64,000 nt of DNA from Takakia lepidozioides (taxonomy: Eukaryota; Streptophyta; Takakiopsida; Takakiales; Takakiaceae): the NCBI GenBank assembly GCA_030704615.1, contig CM060732.1:39041053-39105052 (forward strand), read 5' to 3'. A program made the position numbers and the translations under genes. Of this stretch, positions 1-10,327 are shown piece after piece; positions within the stretch are counted from its first letter, which is position 1; each line of letters starts with the position of its first letter. The notes under the pieces were generated by a model. That model saw only the letters and a list, made by a program, of their open reading frames with translations. It was not told the DNA's origin and made no database searches.

Positions 1-2
1 AG

Positions 3-3000
3 GTGAGGGGAGTAGATATAGAAATTACTCCCCAGTACCTGCAGCAATTGTTTGATTTGCCATCAGGACATGTGGATGTGGATGAGCACAGGGCAAGATT
101 GCAAATAGGGAATTTGTTCCAAGAAGGGAGTTTCCTTAAAACTCAAGGTTACTCTTGTACCAAAGCCGAGTACCCAGGGCTTAGGGAAGTTGGCCAAATA
201 TTGAACGTTCTATTTGCCATGAAACAGAACCAACAGTATTTGAGCAGGTCATTCACAGAGGAGATCCTGAAAGCTTTGAGGGGAGAGGATGTCGCTTGGG
301 CGGAGTTAATGTACAACAGATTGGTGGACGAGATGAAGAGGTTACAGCGCACTGCTGCTAAGTCTCCGATCATTGTGTCCGGTCCAGTCATTGCCCAAAT
401 AATTCTTGATTCTTGCATACTTGATACTCGGGAACGTAAGGAGATGAGAGTGTTTGAGGCAGAAACCACTGCAATTGAAGAGCAGGGCTCTTCACACAGT
501 GAGGGTGGACTAGCAGGGCAACAACAATCTAAGAGACAGAGGCGGGGTATGATTGTAGTGGCGGATCCACTGGCTTCACGGAAACCGCACGATAATGTTT
601 CCCAAGCTCTTGTGCAGGATGGGGCACAGCAGCAAAGAGAACTGCTATTATTGGAAGCACGACCTTCAGAGAGGGAAGAGGAAGTCAATTCAATACCACA
701 GCCACCACAACCAATTGACTCAGATGTTTTGGAGGTTCCACAATTAGTATATGCTATGACTTCACCCCCAATTGCTCTGGAAGGAGAAAAGTTGGATATA
801 CCCACTACAGAGCAGGTTGTGGCCGAAATTGAAAATGGTGACCTTCTCTATGAAAACTCTGGCTTGGTGAGGGAATCAGTGATTCCAGAGGTGCAGCGGT
901 TGTCCAGGGAAAACCCTGCTGTGCATGTAATACCCACACCTGTGATGGAGGTACCAGGGGTAGAATATCAAGACACTGCAGCACCTGTGGCGGATGAGGT
1001 GGTTCAGGAAGAGAATCTGGTGGGGCAATGGCCTGAATGGTTGGTGAGGCATCACACTGTCAAGGATCAGGAAGAGCAGCAACAAGCTCACCATGATGAC
1101 CCTCAGCAGGCCATGCTTATGAGTTCCATAAGCAGAACACTTAATTTGTTGGGCACTTATGTGAAATCTCATGTTCCATCTACCCAATTGGTAGCTTTGA
1201 GGGAGGAACTCAGGATGGAGTTTGAGGCTCGACTTGCCACTGAGTGAGCAAACAAGGTCGATAAGGAGGTCAATCTCAAGTTACAGCAAGAGTTAGAGGA
1301 CACAAAGGCTGCTTTGCAGTTGGCCAAGGGACATTTGATTGAAGCAGGCCTTGCGCAAGACCAGTTGCACAAAGCACATAAACAACAGTTATACCAAATG
1401 CAGGTGAAGCATGAGGGCAAGTTGCAAGAAGTGAATGCACTACATACAGAGTTGCAGGCAGTACATGAGAGGATGACCATACAATGTGCTACTCTCACAT
1501 TTACTCTTGAGCAAACTGCATTAGAAGTTAACAGACAAGGGGAGAGATGTATGAAGGCAGAGGCAGAGATAATCGAGCAGGCGAAACTCATTGTTGATAT
1601 GAAGAATACAATCTGTCGCAATGAGAATACTTTCAAGCAATACAAACAGGTTGAGGCTGACCAAGAGAGGTACATCCTGGAGTTGCAACAAACAGTCATG
1701 GTCAATAGAAATGAACTCTCTGTGGCTAACAAGGCTTGGAAGGAAGCCAATAATCTAGTTGCTGCCTATGCGAGTTTGGTTGAACCTCATATGAAGCGCA
1801 TGGAGGCTTTACAACAGCAGTTAGATGTGTACAGGCTCACAGAGGAGCAGACTCTCATGGGTGCCACACACGACTTGGTGGATAACCACCTTATGCAGGT
1901 CTGGTTAGCACAAGGGCCGGTGGAAGGCAAAGCACCATGGAAGCTCACCCAGGGCGAGATGAATGAACTCAGACTTCAGGTGCAGAACATTGCCACAACT
2001 ACTATAGACAATGTCTATAGTAGAATAGCGGAGCTACAGGAGGATGTAGAAGGCCTGCAGACTCAGGTGGATGACCTGAGTTCAAATATTGACAAGAGAG
2101 TCTTTGTACCTGAGGAGCAGCTGATGGCTACTTATTTACATGCCAGAACTCTAATTTTTCAGTCTTCTTTGCAAGGGGTGCAGGAGATGCCAATGGTAGA
2201 AGGGCCAGTGGTACCAATACCATAGCAAGTGACTGTGCAGGTAACTGACCCTGTTGTTACTACAGCCACACCACAGTCTGAGGTATGGGGGGATGCTGCT
2301 TTTAACCCACCTAAGACTCATGTTGCAAGAGAGTACAGTCGGGCTATGATTATGCCCTTCAACCAAATTCCCATTGTGTTGGATTTGGCTTGGAAAGAAT
2401 TTAGTCATCCGTAGTCGTTGGCACATTACTACCAGATCATGCACATTTGGCTGCCAGTGACGACTAAGACTAAGGTTCTTCCGAACAATCGACCCATTGA
2501 GGATCATCACTTTGCGCGGTACTAGTCTGAAGCAGGTACCATGTTGAAGGAATTAATTGCCTTCCAAGTTGTACATGGGTACATTTATACCAAGACCAAA
2601 GAGGTATCAAGTATTGTCATGGGCTGTGGATTATACTATGCTGTTTGTTTTCTGGCACACTATCACATTGAGCAGCAGAGGATGCAATCGCGATTTCTGA
2701 GTTATTCCAGTGGGGATCATTGGGTCTTACCTTCAGTGCCACCTCATATGTACCTATATGATGCAAAAGTTATGATGCAGAAGGATTCCCAACTTCGTTC
2801 ATGGTTTCATTCAGCTTGGAACAATTTGACAACACAGAAATTCGGCCCTGAGGATATTTTCTTTAAGGGACATGAAGCATGGAAATACTTGCACTGTTCC
2901 CAAGTCATTGGCACACCTCTTACCTATACAGATAAGGAGTTCAGGACGTTCACTAATTTTGCGTGCCAGCGCTTACAACAAGTTGAACAATTTAAACTTC

Positions 3001-3353
3001 CAGATATGGTGGGACAACATTGTATGCCACACATGATTACACTTAAAGTTCGGCCGTTAAAATACCTAAGGGGAGACGAGGATTCTGATACTACTGTTTC
3101 TTCAGCGGACTCTTTTGACATGGCAGAGGACTATGCACTTCAGATGACAGAGAAGAAACGACGGGGATCTCCTATGCCTGAGAGGTTATCTCGTTATCAG
3201 CCAAAGGAGGGTCAGACATTCCAGGTAGTGCTCAATCATCTCCGTCAACCAGTGACAGGATTCGGGCTCGCACACGGAGTCCTTCACGAGACTCTCACCG
3301 TCAGAAGGGTGCTCGCTCACAAAGGTTTGCTAATCCCAAATAGTAAACCGTGA
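3..3353 (+). pseudogene. Extra ORF (aORF) of the Gypsy element, copy 1, broken
   Basis: This is the additional reading frame between integrase and 3' LTR, split into pieces at 3-1247, 1314-2225, 2229-2414 and 2541-3353. The N-terminal globular part (about residues 1-140) includes the motif ITPQYLQQLFDLPSG. An acidic, Pro/Gln-rich linker follows, then a long Gln/Glu/Leu-rich probable coiled coil (about 1250-2150), then a C-terminal globular part. At 1245 a TGA stands where copy 2 has TGT, so this break is a point nonsense mutation. The reading then continues in frame-related pieces that align with copy 2 at 14622-10324. I do not recognise the protein. Its position matches the env-like or extra ORFs known from Athila and Tat relatives, but no membrane segment is evident. 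Confidence 0.75.
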
Positions 3354-3366
3354 GGACACGGCTTTT

Positions 3367-3385
3367 TGAGAGGGGGAGGGATAAA
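3367..3385 (+). other. Polypurine tract, copy 1
   Basis: A purine run (GAGAGGGGGAGGG then ATAAA) lies directly before the LTR start TGTTAGAGG. This is the position and composition expected of the plus-strand DNA primer. Confidence 0.8.
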
Positions 3386-4385
3386 TGTTAGAGGGCTGCT
3401 TGGGACTTAGACGTTTTTACGGGTTCTGTGGGATACCCTTAATTTTTGCGCAGACTGAGACCAACAGGAGCCTTAGAGGTGGCAGCAGCAGGCTTTAGGG
3501 GGGTTACATAGCCAACACAGCCCGTCACAGCCAGTCACAGCCAACACAACCCGACACAGCCAGTCACAGCCAACACAATCCGTCACAGCCAGTCACAGCC
3601 GACACAGCCCGACACAGCCAGTCACAGCCCGCCACAGCTTCGCACAGCCCGTCACAGCCAGTCACAGCCGCCACAGCTTCGCACAGCCCGACACAGCCGA
3701 CACAACCTTACACAGCCAGTCACAGCTCGGCACAGCTTGACACAGTCTGTCACAGTACATGGGGAACAGTTATCATTGACAGGGAACGACTGTGAGGGAA
3801 CGACATCTGCAGAAGGAACGTGTTACTACAGGGATGACGGTTAATTAGTTAGGTGGTTAGAATAGCTTGCGGGCAGATAAGGGGAGCGACAACGGAAATA
3901 ATGGACACTGCACGGGGAGCGCTTCTGGGTCATGGGAAGAGGAGATCAGGCGGAGAGCAAGAACGAGAGCAGAAAGAAGGAGAAAAGATGAACAGTAGAT
4001 GCTTATTACATGCAGAGCTGTAGTGATACTGTAGGGCGGATTAGAGTCACCTTGATATTGGCCTAGTACCTGATAAATCATAATCTGATACTTATTCGAT
4101 ACAAGCACACTGTGTAGAGAGACATGAGTGAAGCTGTGAAATGAATGCATGATTAACTGGAATTAAGTAGATACTGAAGCAATCTGATGCTTCAGTATCA
4201 GATAAGGTGAATTGATAACATGAAGACAAGAAGGAATACAAATGGGAAGCACAACCATGATTCACTAGCTGTAGGTCATGACTGATTGTACTGAGCGGGT
4301 TGAGTGCTTAGAAATATCCAACTTTTCTATCTTGGAGTTTCCACCTCGGATAGCGAAGGGATGGGTGAGTAAAAGCCGCTCGACA
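3386..4385 (+). repeat. 3' LTR, copy 1
   Basis: The LTR is about 1000 bp, begins TGTTAGAGG and ends CGACA. It aligns with both LTRs of copy 2 and the LTR of copy 3. It contains a degenerate tandem array of CACAGCC-type units at about 3505-3755. Confidence 0.9.
3505..3755 (+). repeat. CACAGCC short tandem array inside LTR
   Basis: Degenerate 8-12 bp units of the type CACAGCC-AGT and CACAGCC-GA are repeated about 25 times. The reverse complement (GGCTGTG units) is found in every other LTR of the family in this window. Confidence 0.9.
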
Positions 4386-5061
4386 AGCTGCACACCGTTG
4401 GAATCAAGGTGCCGTGTTAGTGGAAGTGAGTCGTGTGGTACGCCGAGACTTGCATGATTGAAGTAGATAAGCTTGTTACTGTCTAGATTTCCTTTGAGTA
4501 TTCGTGTACCTACCCTCTTATAATCTGATAGATCGTTCGTACCATAGCAATTCAGATCAGTCCGTGAGCAGAATTCATCAAACGTGCACCATCAGCGACA
4601 TCAACTTGGGACTCGTGCTCGGTTGAGCACCGTGTGAAGAAAATCTATCTCGAATAGTTGATTATGTTGTAGAAGATTACCCTCTATACCTACTTGGAGT
4701 TCTATAGAGACATCCTTGAATCTGAATTTCAGGTATCCTAGACAGTCCTAGATTTACGCTAGGGGAAACGACCTTGGAAACGACCTAGCACTCCTAAGCT
4801 ACCGCCAAATCATTGTAAAATTGTCTCGTTTTGGTTGGTTGTTTTCTTTTGCTTCTTTCTTCCCTGCTCTGTTCTCTTCTATCTTTTCCATTTAATGAGC
4901 CTGGGGTACTTAAGTTGAAGGCGGCTAATCATCAGAATACCGCCCTATCGATTTTCAACTGGAAAATCATACTAGGATGTGACTTAGTTGTTTTCTTTGT
5001 TGGCCCAACACATCCAATCTTATTGCTTAAATTATTAACTTCAAGCTGAGACCTTAATTAG
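4386..5061. other. Intergenic or upstream region, no gene recognised
   Basis: I see no convincing coding exon here. The stretch may hold the missing 5' exons or promoter of the gene starting at 5062, because that gene's first visible exon opens at a splice-acceptor-like TTAATTAG rather than at a start codon. Confidence 0.5.
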
Positions 5062-6690
5062 TGTTTGGATGATCTAGAAGAGGTGCTGATGAAAGACGGC
5101 ACTCTTTTCATTCCTCTGTGCCGGATGATTTCTATGCCAGCAGTTCGGCCTGCCCTTCACCACGACATCAAGAAGCTACAGGGGGATTTTATCCATGGGT
5201 ACTTGAAGGGTTCGGCTGTGTTTTACGTGTCACTGACTGATCTCCAGGGATCTGAGAAATTGGTTGACCTCGATGTAATGGATAGTTGGGACCCGCTTTG
5301 GAAAGAAGTGAATACGGAGTTTGAGATTGAGCTTTCACAGAACCCAGCACACGTCCAGTACATGAACAAAATGTTCTTTGTCTGGGATGGCAACCACCGT
5401 TTGGTGGCCTGGATGGAGTACATTAGCAGGATGTATGCGGAGAACAAAGAGTGGCACTATCCGGTTCAGTCAATGGTCCTCGATCCGGAGGGGAAGTTCA
5501 CGCAACTTCTAACTGCAATGCACGATATCAACAAGAGTTTTGCCCACTTCTTGTATCCAATTTCATTGTTCTGTCAATCTTTAACCTTTGTCAACTGACC
5601 TATTCGCATTGCAGGGGGATGGAGACATCCCATGTCACCACCAACATAGTCCATTCCTTGTTTCGTATGCAAAGCATAGGAGTGATGCCATTGGAAACGT
5701 TTGCGAGTGTCTTGTCCCCGGACACACTGAAGAAGTGCCAAACGATCAAGAAGATAGAGACTTGGTACAACCTGACAAGGGAGGTGTTTCTCGACTACTT
5801 GTACGCGGTGAGTTTATGTGCGGACTGCCATTCTTCTGGAATTATGGATATGTCATGTTTTTGCTTAGGTTTTGTTGTTCACAAGGGTAACATGGGTGTG
5901 TCATAGCAAGAAATAGCAGAAGCGGGCGAACGAGCCAAGCTGGAGTATTACGCCACTACAGATGAGGATGAGAGAACGGCAAACGGGGTGGAGGCAAAAA
6001 TGAAGGCAGACATGGATACGTGCAGGAAGAACCTCAAGAGCGCGTTCGACAAACACATTCGAATCGCTGACCCCAGATTGGGAAAGGGGTTTCTGGAGCA
6101 GGTTCGGATCCACTCGAACAAGCCCACTAAGCTAGAGATGACACAGGAAAAGCTCCACCGCCTTTCAATTTCCATGGTTGACCCTGCTCAGAAAGTGAGG
6201 TGGCTGGAAATCTGGAACTCGGATCCGATCATCCGGGATACAAACAATTTCCCAAAACCAATGAAGGACCCTGAGATTGGGGTGGTGACACCTGTCAGCG
6301 ACCGCGCATTCGACACTTGGTTGCACAAAGCGACCTTCTGGAGCCAGGTGAGACTATAAAAACATTGTGTCTGCTCTAGCAATGAGTACATGGTTTCTTA
6401 TGTTGATTAACTCAAATTGTGGCGGATGGGTGTGCAGCAGGAGAAGCGGGCACTTGATACTTTTGAGAAATCACTGCTGGACTACAAGATCACAATGACC
6501 ACTCCGAGCATCAAGTTACAGTCATACGTTCGGAAATGGAGAAGAGAGCTGTGGAAGTATGCATTTTTCTATGAGTTCGAGAAGGAAGGGGGAATACTGC
6601 GCTCGTAGGACTTTGACCATCAGTATAATGGGGAGCAGGCAATGAAACGAGTTCTGTTCAAGTACTGCCTTTTATGTTGATGGCACTACA

Positions 6691-7162
6691 TTAAGATGTC
6701 GTTGATGACATCTTAAAACAAGCATTGTCTGTAGTGCAAATAGCAATTTTTCGGTACTACACAAAGAATTCGATGTATGTACTGGGCCGATTTAAGGTGG
6801 CGTTGATGACACCTTCAATTGGTGCCCTTTGGGCTCTTCAAAACTGAACAGTTGCACACATCTGTTTCTTGTTCATCTGTAGGTCTTCATTGTTTTGTTG
6901 TGCTTCCTGCAATTTAAGATGTCGTCAACGACATCTTAAAACAGGCATCCTTTTGTAGTCCAACAAGTCATTTTTCAACAGACAACGAAAAAATACTATG
7001 TGCGTAGGGGTCGATTTAAGATGGCGTTGACGACATCTTAAATGGCTGCTCTTTGGGCTCTAAAAAATAGTTCAGTTGAGCATGTCTGTTTTCTGTTGTT
7101 CTGTATCTCTTCAATTTTTGTTCAAGTTCCTGGATTTTAAGATGTCGTCAACGACATCTTGA
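6691..7162. repeat. Tandem hairpin repeat in intron of the methyltransferase-like gene
   Basis: Five near-palindromes lie at 6691-6716, 6791-6816, 6914-6939, 7016-7041 and 7137-7162. The arms are TTAAGATGTCG and CGACATCTTAA around a 4-base loop, with variants. Alternate copies are 223-225 bp apart, so the unit is a tandem duplication of about 223 bp with two hairpins each. All five lie inside the inferred intron 6662-7251. Confidence 0.85.
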
Positions 7163-7603
7163 TGTGTAGTCTGCAAATATGGAGTGAACAGGTGAGTTCT
7201 TGTGGTCTGTGGGGATATATGCTCTAAGTAAGAACACGGGTGTGGATGCAGGTACTTTCACTTTGTTCTTATTCCAGAGAAGGCTCTTAGTGATGATCCG
7301 GACTTTATTCGTGGATGGGCGAACCCAGACGACGACACCACTATGTTCACTGCGGGAATTGTGAAGGACTGGGGTCAGGCACATTACAACGACTGCGGGT
7401 GGTACCTCGACTGCCCTCGGTAGTCCACTATGTGAGAGGAGAACGTCTTAAGGAATCAGAATGAGAATGCAGATGCCTTGGCAACCCGGACAGATGAGGA
7501 GTTGCAGGCTAGGTTCCTTGCGCAGCTGAGTAAGAAGGAGCCAGCAAAGATGGCCACCCCCGCGGGTGGGAAGAAGAAAAACAAAGGGAAACAGACTGCG
7601 GAG

Positions 7604-8084
7604 GTAGGTGGGTCTGCCGGTGCTGTGGCTGCCGTTGATTCTGGGTCAGGGCCTGCAGGGACTGGTGGGGCAGTTCTTGATCGCCCATAGGCAGATCATC
7701 GCATTGTGCGTACAGAGGTCCAGAGCTGATGAAAGGACTAACCACAGGGCAGGGAAACGACCTTACGAAGCCCGACTTTGTGTCTCCAGAATAGTGGGTC
7801 TGCAGTTCCAGCGGAAAACGACAAACGTCAGCTTCATGCGTATGATGGAGTCCAGGAAGTCCACATTCACAACGGTCAAATCTCCTGCATAGGACCACCT
7901 CTGCTCTTTCCTCACCCTGGTAATGCCCTTGCATCTTTCAACTTTGATTCCCATTTCATGACATTGTGGGGTTTTGGATTTGCTGGATTAAGATGTCGTC
8001 AATGACATCTTAATCCACCAGTGCTTTGTACTACCAGTTCCCTCCAACTACCCAATTTCATTTGCTTGCATTTGCTTCTGGCAG
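7604..8084 (+). other. Probable intron or decayed exon of the methyltransferase-like gene
   Basis: A good donor GTAGGT follows a Lys-rich end at 7603, and an acceptor GGCAG precedes 8085. Weakly protein-like reading continues in several frames from 7604 to about 7890, so part of this may be a frameshifted exon. A sixth copy of the intronic hairpin is at 7988-8013. Confidence 0.4.
7988..8013. repeat. Sixth intronic hairpin
   Basis: The same TTAAGATGTCG arms recur here, extended by GGA/TCC so that the palindrome spans 7985-8016. It lies just upstream of the 8085 exon. Confidence 0.8.
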
Positions 8085-9204
8085 GTGATGAAGAATCCAT
8101 GTTGGGTGAACGGTGTCCAGCAGCCTTACGCCGCTGACCTTGTAATCCTTGACATCCCGGATGGGCAGCCTGTGCTTGATATCATTCCCCCTGCTGTGAC
8201 TCCACAGTGGAATGCTCAAAACCCTCTGTATTGGCAGTGGGCATTCTCTTTCTGCAACAAGTTCCTCTCTGACACAGGGGCCTTCTGATATTTCAATCTG
8301 CGGACATGGCATCCCGCCGGATTCTTCATAGCTACATGAAGTCCTTTGGGTTCCAAATCAACAAAATATGGACATGTGTTAATATACTGCCTCTATCCAA
8401 GGGGGAGTTTCCAGGGCAGAAGGTATTTCTTGTAACTTTCATTTGTCTTCGTCCGTGTTGTCGTTGAATACCCATAGTTGCTGACATATTTCCATTGTTG
8501 CTGGTGCAGACCCATGTGTTCAAGGCCATTTGCCTGTCACGAATTCGGCCTACCAACACTCCTGCTTATGTTGGGCATTTCGACATTTGGGGAGGAAGTC
8601 TGCACATAGATCCAGATTGCGACCCAGTCGAATCTGATGTTGTTCACAACTATGTGGATGCGTCCCAGACTCTGAAAAAGACTGGAGGAATTCCATGGAG
8701 AGGTGCCCGGGAGAAGTCACCCGCGTTCATGCAGACCTTCATTGAGACATGCAGCCGGCATGGTGGCAAAGTGGTTGACCTCTCCATGGGCATAGGTGCA
8801 TGCCGAAACTCTTATCCATTCTTCGTTGCATATGTTCCTCTCCTGTTTTGGCTTCTGACATGGTTTTTTCATTCGCTATCCTACAGGGGCTTCGTTCCAT
8901 GCCTGCAAGTGTGCAGGAAGAGATCTTTTTGGGTTTGAGGGGGACGAGGAGCTTTACTCTCGAGTCATCGCTCCACTCTCTGAGGGATCCTCGCATTCGA
9001 CCAAGACTAAGAAGATTGTTGAGGAGGAGGATCTGCAAGAGCCGGATGCTCTGGATGTGGATTCGGATTTTTCATGTGAGTAAGTGCATGTTCTTTTGTG
9101 GCAACTCATAGACCCCATGACGGATCCTTTTGGTGCTCCTTTGTTTGGCTGCAGTTTGGCTTCCAGAGTATTTACCAATTTTACTCATTACTGTGTGGTT
9201 GCAG

Positions 9205-9303
9205 GAGTCCTATGACGCCACGGTTTCTGCCCTTCTTTGCCAACCCGGGTTTTTTTCCAAGTCCTCCAGCACAATTTCATTTGCCAGCTTATGTGGAGGC
9301 TGC
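9205..9303 (+). pseudogene. Possible 3' exon, interrupted by retrotransposon copy 2
   Basis: A pyrimidine-rich stretch ending GGTTGCAG precedes 9205. One frame stays open to 9303 and, with the transposon and one target duplication ignored, continues through 22527 to a TGA at 22675-22677. A frame change within the T-run near 9250-9257 cannot be excluded, and the upstream exon phase does not join cleanly. It may therefore be a 3' exon, an alternative exon or untranslated sequence. Confidence 0.35.
9299..9303. repeat. Target-site duplication GCTGC, left
   Basis: GCTGC sits immediately outside the left LTR of copy 2, and the same five bases occur at 22522-22526 immediately outside the right LTR. 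Five base pairs is the usual Ty3/Gypsy duplication length. Confidence 0.95.
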
Positions 9304-10308
9304 TGTCGCACGGCTTTTACTCACCCATCCCTTCGCTATTCGAGGCGGAAACTCCAAGATAGAAGAGTTGGAAATCTCTAAGTACTCAGCCCACGCAGAA
9401 CAATCAGTCATGACCTACAGCTAGTGTATCATGAGGGTGTTTCCTATTTGTTTCCCTTTTGGCATTCATGTTAGCTATCTTACCATTGATAATTAAGTAT
9501 CAGTTTGCTTTATCAATCTATTGGATTCCATCAACTCATCCATTCATTCCACAGCTTCACTCAGATCTCTCTACACAGTGTGATTGTATCGTAAAAGTAT
9601 CCGATTATGATTTATCAGGTATCAGGCCGAAGCCATTGTGTCTCTAATCTGCTCTACAATATCATTACAGCCTTGCATATATCAAGCATCTACTCATCAT
9701 CTCTCTATCTTCACTTCCGTTCTTCATCTCTGCCCGATCCCCTCTCCTCCATGACCAAGAAGTCCTCCTCCGAATGATATCCCCCAAAATTCCCCGCTTC
9801 TCCCTTTATCTTCCTACCCGTGGTTCTAACCGTTTCCCTCACTAACCGTCGTCTGTGAACTAACATGTTCCCTTCGCAGGTGTTGTTTCCCACAGTCGTT
9901 CTCTGTCCTGCTCTCCGTTCCCTATGATCGTGACAGCTGTGTCAAGTTGTGACTGGCTGTGTGAAACTGTGACGGGCTGTGACTGGCTGTGCGACTGTGT
10001 TTGGCTGTGTCGGGCTGTGACTGGCTGTGTGGCTGTGTCGGCTGTGCCGGGCTGTGTCAGCTGTGTCGGCTGTGTTGGCTATGACGACTGTGACGGGCTG
10101 AGTTGGCTGTGTCAGCTGTGTCTGCTGTGACGACTGTGACGGGCTGTGTTGGCTGTGTCGGCTGTGACGACTGTGACGGGCTGTGTAACCCCCCTCTACA
10201 GTGCGCTGCTGTCACCCCTAAGGCTCCTGTTGGTCTCAGTCTGTGCAAAAATTAAGGATACCCTACAGATCCCGTATAAGTGTCTAAGTCCCCAACAGTC
10301 CTCTAACA
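9304..10308 (-). repeat. 3' LTR, copy 2
   Basis: The LTR is 1005 bp. On the minus strand it starts TGTTAGAGGACTG and ends GCGACA. It contains a GGCTGTG-type short tandem array at about 9935-10190, longer than in its partner LTR. Confidence 0.95.
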
Positions 10309-10327
10309 TTACCCCTTCCCCCCTCAA
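10309..10327 (-). other. Polypurine tract, copy 2
   Basis: On the minus strand, GAGGGGGGAAGGGGTAA lies directly before the 3' LTR start. Confidence 0.85.

Larger units (their letters stand above)
1..4385 (+). mobile_element. Ty3/Gypsy LTR retrotransposon, copy 1, 3' part only
   Basis: This is the 3' portion of an element of the same family as the complete copy at 9304-22521. It runs from the window edge through a broken extra reading frame (3-3353), a polypurine tract (about 3367-3385) and a 3' LTR (3386-4385). The gag-pol part and 5' LTR lie outside the window, so the target duplication cannot be tested. The order extra ORF, purine tract, TGTTAG-starting LTR matches the complete copy in the opposite orientation. 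Confidence 0.9.
5062..9083 (+). pseudogene. ParB/Srx-like plus N4/N6 DNA methyltransferase-like gene, decayed
   Basis: Exons inferred from GT-AG sites and phase are 5062-5552, 5615-5807, 5907-6347, 6438-6661, 7252-about 7603, 8085-8421, 8510-8795 and 8887-about 9075; a TAA at 9081 would end the last if unspliced. Exon 1 has an IPL...VRP stretch and, later, the motif VWDGNHRLVAW, resembling ParB/sulfiredoxin folds. The 8085 exon reads DLVILDIPDGQP, then a strand-helix region; exons at 8510 and 8887 give VVDLSMGIGASFHAC and GRDLFGFEGDEELY. These resemble motif IV, then motif I and the acidic strand-2 motif of permuted (beta-class) methyltransferases. The canonical PP-aromatic after the Asp is missing. 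In-frame stops at 6606, 7421 and 7433 and a one-base shift near 8277-8280 indicate decay. The middle (5907-6661) is unrecognised. The family assignment is by eye only. Confidence 0.55.

Noticed and set aside
3505..3755. CRISPR-like short repeats
   Set aside because: Units are contiguous and degenerate, with no constant repeat/unique spacer structure, and they lie inside an LTR.
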